Assembly: GCF_031143425.1 (NCBI RefSeq)
Contig: NC_090445.1
Location: forward strand, 1,196,322,691-1,196,386,690
DNA from: Pleurodeles waltl
Taxonomy: Eukaryota > Chordata > Amphibia > Caudata > Salamandridae
Direction of reading: 5' to 3'
DNA: 64,000 nt
The position numbers were made by a program, and so were the translations under genes. The notes below the pieces were generated by a model that was not told the DNA's origin, searched no databases, and worked only from the letters and a program-made list of their open reading frames with translations. Below, in pieces: positions 54,060 through 64,000 of this stretch. Every line of letters begins with the position of its first letter. Position 1 is the stretch's first letter.

Positions 54060-55540
54060 ATATGACCTAGGCCAGACCTCGTCGCTTTGCCAATAAGTCT
54101 TGCAAGTGAGAGCTATTGGCCTTGGCAATGTTTTGTAGCAGTGAGGTACAGCAGCAAGGATGCTTTTCAGTGTGGCTAAAACTAATTTTAAAAAGCGCTT
54201 ATGACGCAGCTAGGGCTAATGCGTTTTTTTAAATTAAAAGCGCATTATCGCAATATACATCATAGTTCGTTTTTAATATTATTTATAGCCATGCTGCTAT
54301 AGGGCATGGTACAAATCATTGCCAAAATCGACAATGCCCAGCTATGCAGCAAAAGGCAATAGTTTCAAAGGCGAGACGTATTGGGTCTGCCAATGCTTGT
54401 TGACTGTAGTTGGCAAGGCTGGCGTACTGCGATTTGGAACCCAATGGAGGCACTCTCGTGCTTCCCTCCTGGACAGAATCACTGACTTGGGTGTGAGGGT
54501 GAGAGGAAACAGTCGAAAATGGAGCCCATGTGAGAAACGAGCAGCACAGGCAAACCGCTGGGAATATGCTCTGGCGGAACTCTTGAAACCGTGGGAGGGG
54601 CTCAGTGAGATATAACGAATACATCTCTGCTTGATTTTCAAGTATTCATACTTTTTTTAATTCAGTGTCGCATTTATAATGACGCAGTAGTACACAACAA
54701 GAGGTACTCTTTATGCGATATCAAATTATGTTTTCAAAAATATACTATTAAAGAAAACACATATGCCTGACGCTCTCTACTAAAGGCGCCACTTCTTTTT
54801 GTTTTCATCATTTTAATGAATCCGGAAAGCCTGCGTCAGTGGGCTCCAAAGCGCAGTATTATTCCTACTGCAGCGGGTCACAAGGCTTGAGTCTGACTAA
54901 TGCTTCATCATGTGATTCGCTATCGGTCTGGTACACAAACACAAACCCTATCTATCTGCGATAGATAACTTCCTTTCACATCCGACTTCCTGTCGCTGGC
55001 AGCAGTCACTGTTCAGTGGAGACAGTGCGGGGCTGCAACTTAAAAACGTTTATGTTGTTTTTTCGAACACTATTAAGTGCTGCAAACAGCGTAAAACGAC
55101 TTTAAAACATTCTAGTTTCCCAGACGAGGAAAAGTCGGTTTCAAATTATTCATCCAGAAGCTGACAGTTTGTCTGTTCGAAAGACAGCGCCTCTCAGACC
55201 TTGCTGATAACCTATATGCTGTAGGATAGGGATGCATGCCTCGACCGTGGCAGGGTTGGCAAACGGGATCCTGAAGTCAAAAGTGTGATTTGCCAAGGAC
55301 TTTCTTGAATAAACGTTTGATTTTAAAGCGAGGGTTAATGGAGCATATAGCAAACAACAGTGCAATCCTGGTCCGCATCTCGAGCACCACGGCCACCCTT
55401 TGTGTGTGTGACTGGCTATACCGCATAAACCCAGGCACCAAAATAAGAGTAGTGAATTACATAGCTAAAAAAAAGTGCTAATATCAGAGAAAACGACAGT
55501 AAAAACCAGTGGCAAAGCCAGTTCGTAGACTGGATTTGTT
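54060..55540. other. Hairpin-repeat copies and unassigned DNA
   Basis: This starts with the GCCAATA hairpin copy (54089-54120), then CCAATGCTTGTTGACTGTAG at about 54391-54410, matching the sequence after the first hairpin. The remainder to 55540 holds no recognised gene. At 55505, CAGTGGCAAAGCCAGTTC is an inverted counterpart next to array 3. Confidence 0.45.
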
Positions 55541-58500
55541 AGAGTGCCGTGGAGTGGAGTAAGGGGGGTATAGTGTCGTAGAGTTGAATAGAGGGAGTAG
55601 TACAGTGGTTCGGTGGCAGTGAGTGTTGTAGATAGGGGCTGTCATAAAGTGGAGTGTTGTAGAGTGGAGGGTTGTAGGGTGGAGTGGAGTGTCGTAGAGT
55701 GGAATGTTGCAGAATGGAGTGGAGGGGGTGGAATAGGGCGCAGTGGGGTGGAATAGGGTGGAGTGGATTGAGGTAGTCGGGTGGCTTGGATTGGAATAGA
55801 TAGGGGTGAATTGGATTGGGTTAGAGTGGGTTGGATTGATGGGGTGGATTGGGCTGGAGTGTTTTTTTTAATGGGGTAAGGTGAACTGGAGTGTGGTGGA
55901 TTGGAGTGGGGTAGATTGCACTGAGGTGGGGTAGATTGAAATGGGGTGGATTGAATTGGGGTGGGGTGGACTGGAGTGGGGTGGATTTTATTGTGGTGGG
56001 GTGGACTGGAGTAGGGTGAGGTGGGTTCGATTGGACTGGGGAAAGTGGGTTCCATTGAGGTGAACTGGGCTGGAGTGGAATGGACTGGACTGGAGGGGGG
56101 TATAGTTGATTGATGTGGGGTGGATTGGAGTGGAGTAGATTGGATTGCAGTGGGGTGAAATGGATTGGAGCGAGGTGGAATTGATTGAGTGGGGTGGATT
56201 GGATTGAGGTGGATTGGATTAGATTGGGGAATATGTGGACTGGGTTAGACAGGTGAGGTGGACTGGAGTGGGATAGGGTGGATTGGAGCAGGGTAGATTG
56301 GATTTGGCTGAATTGGGGTGGATTGGATTGGAGTGGAGTAGGGTGGATTGGGTTGGGTGAGGTGGATTGGATTGAGTGGATTGGAATGGGATGAATTGTT
56401 TTGCGTTGGAATGGGGCAGATGGGAGTGGGGCAGATTGTTCTGGATTGGAACTGATTGGGGCAGATTGTTTTGAATAGGAATGGGGCATGTTGTTTTGCA
56501 TGGGAGTGGGGAAGATTGTTTTGGATTGGAGTCGGGCATATTGGAGGGGACGGATTGTTTTGCATTGGAGTGGGACAGATTGTTTTGGATTGGAGTGGGA
56601 CCGATTGTTTTGAATTGGAGTGGGGCAGATTGTTTAGGAATGGAGTGGGGTCTATTGCTGTGTGGCAGATTGGAGTTGGCCACTATTATTTTGGATTAGA
56701 GGGGGGATTATGGTGGATTGGGGTGGGGTGGGATGGATTGGGTAGGTCATGCCCTGGATTGGATTATGGTGAGGTCGATTGGATTTAAGTGGGGCAGGCT
56801 GGAGTGGGGTAGATTGATTTGGATTGGAGTAGGGCAGATTGGAGTTGGGCAGATTGTTTTGTATTGGAGTAGTGCAGATAGTTAAGGATTGGAGCTGATT
56901 GGAGTGGGGCAGATTGTTTTGGATAGGATCGTGGTGGATTGGTCTGGAGTGTGGTGGTTTGGGGAGGGAGTGGGGTGGATTGGATTGGGGTGTGGTGGAT
57001 TGGAGTGAGGTAGATTGGTTTGGTGTGGAGTGGATTGTGGTAGATTGGAGTTGGGTGAATTGGAATGGAGTGGGTGGATTAGATTGGAGCGGGACAGATT
57101 GGAGTGGGGCAGATTGTTTTGAATTGGAGTGGGGCAGATTGTTTTGGACTGGAGTGGGGCAGATTGGATGGAACATATTGTTTTGGACTGGAATGGGGCC
57201 GATTGTTTTTTAATTGAGTGGGGCAGATTGGAGTGGGGCAGATTGTTCTGGATTGGAGTGGGGAAGATTGTTTTGGATTGGAGTAGAACAGATTGGAGAG
57301 GGGTGGTTTGTTTTGCATTGGAGTGGGGCAGATTGTTTTAGATTTGAGTGAGGTGGATTGAATTGGAGAGGGGTGGTTTGGGGAGGAGCTGGGGTGGATT
57401 GGATTGGGGTGAGGTGGATTGGAGTGGAGTAGATTGGCTTGGTGTGTGGTGGATTACAGTGGATTGGAACTGGATGAATTGGGATGGAGCGGGCGGATTG
57501 GATTGGAGCAGATTGTTTTGGATTTTAGTAGGGCAGATCGGAGTGTACCAGATTGTTTTGGATTGGAGTGAGGCAGATTGGAGTCAGATATATTGTTCTG
57601 GATTGGAGTCCAGAATATTGGAGTGAAGCAAATTGTTTTGGATTGGAGTGGGGAAATTTTGAGTGAGCAGGTTATTTTGGATTGGAGTGGAGGGGATTTG
57701 AGCGGGGCAGATTGTTTTGGATTGGAGTGGGTTAGATTGGAGTAGGGCAAATTGCATGGGGCGATTGTTTTGGAGTGGAATGAGGCAGATTGTTTTAATT
57801 GAAGTGGGGTGGGTTGTTGCATATTGGATTGTAATGGGATGGCTTGGAGGGAGAGGGCTTGATTAGATTGGTGTGAGGTGGATTGGAGTGGGGTAGATTG
57901 AATTAATGTGGGGTGTATTGGAGTGGGTTGGGTTGTGGTAGTTTGGAATGCGGTGAATTGGGATGGAGTGGTTGGACTGGGGCAAGGTGGATAGGATTGG
58001 AGCAGGGCATGTTGGTGTGGGGCAGATTGTTTTGGATTGGAGTGGGGCATGTTGGTTTGGATTGCAGTAGGGAAGACTGGAGTGGGGCAAATTGTTTTGG
58101 ATTAGAGTGGAGCAGATTAGAGTGGGACGCATTGGAGAGGGCCGAGTGTTTTGGATTGGAGTGGGTGGTTTGGAGTATGGTATATTGGAGTGGGGCAGAT
58201 TGTTTTGGAGTGGAGTGGGGCTGATTGGAGTAGGATAGATTGGAGTGGGGCAGATTACTTTGGATTAGAGTGGGGCAGATTACTTTGGATTAGAGTGGGG
58301 CAGATTGGAGTGGGGTGAATTGTAGTGGGCAGATTATTTTGAACTGGAGTTGGGCAGATTGTTTTGGATTGGAGTGGGGCAGATTGTTTTTGGATTGCCG
58401 TGGGGGAGATTAGTGTGGGGCAGATTGGAGAGGGTTAGATCGGAGTGGAGCACACAGTTTTGGATTGGGGCAGATTGGAGTGGGGAAAATTGTTTTTCGA

Positions 58501-58760
58501 TACAAGTGTGTTGATTGTGGTAGATTGGATTGGAGTTAGGTGGTTTTGGGAGGAAGTAGGGTCGATTGGATTTGGGTGGGGTAGATTTTTATTCAATTGG
58601 ATTGGTGTGGGGTGAATTGGGGTGGAATGGGTGGACTATGGTGAGGTAGATTAAATAGCAGTGGGTAGATTGGAGTGGGGCGGTTTGCTTTGAATTTTAG
58701 TAGGGAAGGTTTTGGATTGGAGTGGGGCAGGTTCTTTTGGATTGGACTGGTGCTACTGCT
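55541..58760. repeat. Pentamer-based satellite array 3, inverted, 25-bp higher-order unit
   Basis: About 3.2 kb of G/T-rich plus-strand sequence with 5-bp periodicity. The first about 180 bp, read on the minus strand, match array 1 (CTCTACAACACTCCAC). Most of the array is the 25-bp unit GGATTGGAGTGGGGCAGATT + GTTTT, five pentamers long, with local deletions and variants. The long open frames on both strands are consequences of the repeat. Confidence 0.93.
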
Positions 58761-61700
58761 ACTTTGTAGGATTCGCTATTAGGAAATCAGTATCTTGGTA
58801 CATAACATTTCCTAAATAGCGACTTTTATGAAGTTACTATTAAGGAAATGAAAATTGCATCTATGTACATGTGGCCCCTAGAGCCTTATAGATAAAATAG
58901 AAGAAAGCTTAGGTAGTGTTTCCCTGTTGAGAGGCCAGGGGGCCTCATAGATTATGGCCATGATGAGGGAGACTAACCTAGGTATAATGACGTTCACCGG
59001 GAAGTAATCCATTCACCCTCACAGACAGCCCTAAATTTGCTGAATTTTCAGTCAACAGTTTAGAGTTTTAAAGTCCAGCAACATTATGCTGATGGTCTTT
59101 TGTTCCTGAACTATTCTGTGAAATGATGGATACAGAGCTGCAAAGCAGGACTGACGGGTGAATGATGATTGGCTACGTTTATCCTTAATGTACGCTGGTC
59201 TTTGGAAGGCCTTTTTTTGTTTTGAATTTTCACCCAAACTCGGTGATTGTAACCTTGAATATTGAGTACAAAAATATCATGGCACACTAATACCATGTAG
59301 ACAATATCAAGGGGCAAAATATGGAAAGGTGAGTGCACAAATAGAGGGTTAGTTGTACTATTCTTAAGTCCATATCTGGGTACCTATAAGATATATGTAT
59401 ATTGTCAAGGTACATCTAGGTAGAATTAGGTATAGAAAACCTATACATACTTACCTGTGGATGCTTTGTCCCTCGATAATTTGCCCATGATATGTTTGCC
59501 CCATGATATATATCCTGGACTTGATATTCAGCTGCCACACCAACTTGCTGGATCTCAGGAACAAAATGTAACAAAGCTGCATTCTACCTCACAATATGAA
59601 AAGTGTGCATACAGGCATGAAAAAAGTGTGGTACATTTTGGAGGTATAAGTGGTATACTAATGAATCTCTAAGAGAGGCGTATATCTTTTTTCTACTTTC
59701 AACGTTGTTCTTGTACTTAAAAGGCACAGTTGCAACCACGTTTACAGAGACCATAACTGCTGACGTTCAGACAGTTTCCTGTTCATGACACAGAAGCAAG
59801 GCAGAACCCTTCGTGCCATTAGCCAAACTAGTTTGATCAATATATTTTGCTCCTCCTGACTATGGGAAATGGAAATATGAAACAGTCCGTGAACAGTCTA
59901 TTATTTAGAGCAAGGCCCATTGCTTGATTGGGTAATTTGATAGATTAGCTCATATTAGTATAATGTAAAGATACTTTTCCTGATATGATTCATAGGTTCT
60001 CTGGTCTTCTAGGGTGTCCACAAGTTCCCTCTTGGAAGATTAGTTGAATAAGGCAATGGAATGAGTTGAACCTAAATCTAGATGGTGCACAAGCTTGGAG
60101 AAGGAGTTTCTGAATCACTAAAAGCTAAACATCTGGTTAGATTGCGAGTTGGAAGCAGGAAGGGAAGGGCGTTAAAAGGCAGACCCAGTTGCTGCCCACA
60201 GGACTGTGATCAGAGATGAGACTAACAGCTTTGCAGCCAGTGTTCAATTATGAAGGAATAGTAGGTGAATAGTGGGGTACAGAATTCGCCATAGCATGAC
60301 TCCACAAGGGTAAAAGCGTACCAAGCAAACCTATAACATTTACTCGAAGGGGTAACCCCGGAAGTTTGAGCAAAGTAGATATTGAACATATATTCAGTGC
60401 TCTCCTCTGGGTGATGTACAACCTATCATATGGTTGGCACTAGAGAGAGAATAAAGTAAATGTGATGCTTCCAGTGAGGAGTAGTTAAGCTGCTTCAATG
60501 CAGTAAATGTCATGTCCATGCATTTAAACTCTCCAGACCTAACATTAGCAATGCATGGTGGCTTATGAGGTCTGAGAGGTAACAGAGCAGGAAAAGAATC
60601 ACGAGGCTATCATATCTGGGAAACGGAAATACACTAAGCAATCAGAAGGCAAATGTTCTGGTGCATACAGAGTTTTAGGAAATGAAGTGTTGTGAATATT
60701 GGGACTTTGCAGAAATGTAAATAAGAGACATGTCATTCCTGTTTGTGTTTCTCTTGTTTTGGCTGATATGGAATACAATCTTAGAATTCAGCTATGCAAT
60801 ACCTGACTGTGCAGCATGTGCTGCATACAATTGTTAAATTAAAACATACCATAATTAATTTGCTTCTTTAGCATCTACAAATCAGTTCTGATTTATGCTT
60901 TCCAATTGAAACTTGCTATATATATTTGTCATGTTAGTGTTAATGCATTGTAACCATTTTCTTTCAGGTCTCGACTATGTATCAGTTACCTGAGCTCTTG
61001 AACAGTAAGGCATAACTGTGAATACCGTGACCAGCTGCATATAGTGAGTAGTATATTAAATATGCTATTTTTGCACTCCTTTTGTCAATTTTGTCATGCA
61101 AGATATATCATTCAGGCCCTTATTTTATATGGGTAGTTAATCCTGTTTCGGACAAAAAACACCTGTTTGCGGCTAAAGTGGGATTACAAATTGGGTTTAA
61201 ATTGCAACTGATGTGGAAGTTTGGTCCCACATATTGGTAACACGTGCTGTAAACCACTAGTACATGTTGTGTGCATTTCTGATTTGTATGTCCCTGATTG
61301 GTTGCAGACATGAGCAAATTGTGTGTCATTTCCCATTCCTGTGACCTAACTCAGATTTGAGAGCAAATTGCGCATTCAATAATTATTGCATTCTACATGG
61401 TAGTGATTAGCTGATGCACAATTTTCACCTGCGTTTTGCAGCTACATTGTAATCATGATCTTTGTTTAGACTCTGTAACCACAGAACCAATACATTTACT
61501 TATATTAGCAGGGTTTATACGTTTATTGGGATTTTGGTGGCTTCTAGCACTAAAGAAGATTCTTTTGAATTAACGTTTCAGATAAAAGTATATAACGTGC
61601 ATAATGGGACCACAGTGTACTGCCAGTATGACTTCATAAATGTTTTTAATGATCCAAAAGTGGTTTGAATAATTTTTTTCTGTTATTCCGAGTCTCCCCA

Positions 61701-62620
61701 TCATGGCAAACGCTGTAGCTATTCATTAAACTAGGGAATTTCTGAAGAAGCATATGTTTCAAGTAATTTTGACAACGCTATCGAGGCATGTCTTTTCTTT
61801 TTTAAAGCTTTTATTGAAGTGTGAACGGTGAATGTAGATTTCCTATGTAGTACTATGTCAACTTTTCACACATGAAAACGTTATAAAAACAAATCGTCCA
61901 AGAAGGGGACAAGGAGGACAGTCATTTAACACAACTTTATGACCACAAACGCTGGCTATACATATCACACAAAACAACAGCATTTCTTGTTCAATAATGG
62001 GATCAGGTACCTCTAGAGAAACAACAAAAACATTCAGAAGTATTCACCTTGTATCTAACTTCCAAGAACAGCACAGTATGAAACTAGCATTTTCACCAAT
62101 GTAAACAGTGTTTCTCAATCTTTTGTTTAGCATGTACACAAGTCAATATTTTCCCAGCCCCCTCCACATCTGAATAATTGGACAGCTTCCTTTGTGTTTA
62201 GCTCCTAAATTACCATCCCGCCAACCACTTTATCTTACATTAAGGTTGAATAACGTCTGTCTGATCTTTTGTAGATCATTGCATCTCGTCAGTGTCTTGG
62301 GACAACTCCTCTAATCTTTGTACGCAAAATATTTGTTAATTGTTGCCCTAGTAACCATGATATCCCTACTGTGAGGGTATTTTAAGGTCCTGAGTACAAT
62401 GGGCTAGTCACCAATGTCCCGGTGTGAGTTGTTCTGTGTCCCCCCCAGTGCTCTCTTTCTCTGTTTGAAGCTTGCACAAACATCGGCTCCATCGAGCCAG
62501 ACATTGCTGGCTAATGTGCTGTATTTTGGCCCATCACTGAATAGAAAGTGTGTACGTTCTGCTTCCTGCTGCTGACTTAACGAATAAAGCACAGGCTGAG
62601 TGGACTGTGTCCATTTTATC
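58761..62620. other. No recognised gene, AT-rich
   Basis: About 3.9 kb without a convincing coding frame. A small inverted repeat (CGCTATTAGGAAAT, 58774-58787, with ATTTCCTAAATAGCG, 58807-58821) lies just after array 3, probably a MITE or hairpin remnant. No other structured feature recognised. Confidence 0.4.
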
Positions 62621-62624
62621 AAGT

Positions 62625-62890
62625 GAGGCCTAGAGGGCCAGATGCCACATAAGACCATGACTGCTTTCCACTATGGTGCTAACCTATAACCAGATGCCTA
62701 CCCATTGGGGCGCCCACAAGTGAATGTACAAAGGCCTGGATGACCTGCCTGGGAGCTTATGTGCTGCTGCAGACGACTGATGCATCAGGGGCCAGGTGCC
62801 ACAGGAGATGTGACTGCGTCCCACTATGGTGGTAAGCTGTGGCCAGATGCCTACCTTTTGGGGCATGCAAGTAAAGGTGCATACAGTTGT
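62625..62890. repeat. Two-copy tandem duplication, period about 153 bp
   Basis: GGCCAGATGCCACA, CACTATGGTGCTAA and CCAGATGCCTACC at 62638-62703 recur as GGCCAGGTGCCACA, CACTATGGTGGTAA and CCAGATGCCTACC at 62789-62855, followed in both by GGGGCG or GGGGCA and a CAAGTGAA/CAAGTAAA block. Confidence 0.75.
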
Positions 62891-64000
62891 TTCACATACA
62901 TTTCGTAACATTGTTTACATACTTTTTAAGTTTATTTTAAACAATACTATATTTTTATACAGTGTTATTTATTTTCTACTTTGCATAAGTGTTTCATATT
63001 TCCATATCACTTTTATGGACATGTTTTATATTATTTACACATTTGTTTATACATTTTTTATTAAATCCCTATTGTTTTCTATAAGGAAATAATCTCTTTT
63101 TAGTTTCATTTAGCAGCCATTTCTTTAGTGCTAATTTAACTTTTGTAGCCGATTTGTCATTTTTGGTTCATTTTCCTGGAAGTAAGTCCTGGGAAGGTTC
63201 TCCAGTTTGTTCATTTTTAAGGTTTTTTTGTAGGGTCTTGAGGGTAGAGTGGATGTAGGGAACATAATTAAATGTTAGTTATAGTGCTGTTTTCAAGTTT
63301 CTGGAAGGTTTATTTGTAGTTTTTGTTATTTTGTATACTAGTGATTTGTGTTAGGCTTAAGTAGAGTTTGTTAGTTACGTATTGCTATTTCATATAATGG
63401 TATGTTATGTGCTTTGTATAGATCAATTGTGATGTTTATTTTACACTTGAGGATACTGTTTTTTGTAGGTGGGTATTGTATATTATGTCTTCGGTTTACT
63501 GGTTACTTAACAGCTTCGTTGGATTTTATTGGACCTGTTTTATTTTAGTGTTTTATTGGGCTTTTTTTTAATTAGTTTTCCCTTTTTGGTGAATTATATT
63601 TTTGACTATATCGACACAGAGGAAGATCTGCAGCTACAGAACAGTATGGTATATTTTTGTGAGTGGGAAATGTTATATTTTATTATTTATGTGCATTTGG
63701 TGTGACTGGTACTTGTTATATTTCTTTTTATGTGTTGTATTTAATTGTTTACATTTGATTTTAGTTGTAGTTTTGAGTTTTGTGGTTAGTAACTTTGTCA
63801 TTTTGTATCTAATTAGTACATATGTTCATTTAATCCCTCAGAGCTATTTGCAATTCTAGTTGTATATTTGTATGACTGATGTTTAAAAATAATTTGTTTA
63901 ATATTTAGTTAAATATTATTTTAGTTATGCTGTTTGGAATTTTTGTTTGGCTTGTTGGGGGCTTTTTTGTATTGTAGGGTTTTCACTATTTATTCTGTGT
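62891..64000. other. No recognised gene, very AT-rich 3' edge
   Basis: T-rich sequence with many TTTATT and TTTTA runs. Open frames are Phe/Ile/Tyr-rich translations of AT-rich DNA and not credible proteins. Confidence 0.45.

Noticed and set aside
55642..58050. Long Pro/Ser/His/Asn-rich open frames on the minus strand and Trp/Gly-rich frames on the plus strand
   Set aside because: They are translations of the 25-bp and pentamer satellite, lack start context and occur in several frames at once.
62891..63859. Phe/Tyr/Ile-rich open frames near the right edge
   Set aside because: Composition follows from T-rich DNA; no membrane-protein family is recognisable and no splice structure is seen.
1..64000. 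CRISPR arrays, bacterial operons or defence systems
   Set aside because: No regularly spaced identical repeats with unique spacers were found, and the gene content is that of eukaryotic transposons with introns.

Overview
This window looks like intergenic or intronic DNA from a very large amphibian genome, most likely a salamander or newt. The evidence is the mix of transposon families: a DIRS tyrosine-recombinase retrotransposon, a Harbinger transposon with GGCGGT-rich ends plus related palindromic debris, a long-LTR retrotransposon, a Tc1-like element, several LINE fragments and pentameric satellites. Nothing resembles a bacterial operon. I found no convincing single-copy host exon, tRNA or rRNA gene. 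Harbinger elements and their MITEs are reported to be abundant in the newt Pleurodeles waltl, so a pleurodeline newt is my first guess, but the species is inference.

Layout. 1-4.9 kb: old dispersed repeats with a decayed ORF1-like reading frame on the minus strand. 4.93-13.88 kb: a nearly complete Harbinger transposon of about 8.95 kb. It has a DDE transposase on the plus strand and two different SANT/Myb-like genes on the minus strand, both with introns, plus an internal minisatellite. Each of the three genes changes frame at a C/G homopolymer. 13.9-19 kb: unassigned DNA with one non-autonomous element at 16.05-16.92 kb. 19.3-36.6 kb: a nested stack. A LINE is split inside its reverse transcriptase by a DIRS element (about 20.32-36.39 kb, minus strand). 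The DIRS element is itself interrupted by an intact Tc1-like DD37E transposon (20721-22282) and by an LTR retrotransposon (23458-31958, 5-bp target duplication, nearly identical LTRs). The LTR element has no pol gene; one 1251-codon ORF with 14 tandem 37-residue repeats fills almost its whole interior.

37-48 kb: LINE fragments (CR1/L2-like, Tx1/L1-like ORF1, and one with a mutated RT active site) and a 2.1-kb direct repeat present twice about 3.87 kb apart. 48-59 kb: three long arrays of one pentamer-based satellite family, the third inverted relative to the first two, next to recurrent hairpins of GCCAATA type; a Harbinger-like palindromic MITE fragment lies at 50.5 kb. 59-64 kb: AT-rich DNA with no recognised gene.

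The genes work as separate selfish elements and not as a host pathway. In the Harbinger element, the transposase and the SANT/Myb proteins would be expected to bind the GGCGGT/ACCGCC clusters at the ends. The same motif fills the divergent promoter between the transposase and one SANT/Myb gene, which suggests autoregulation. In the nested stack the order of insertion is LINE first, then DIRS, then Tc1 and the LTR element.
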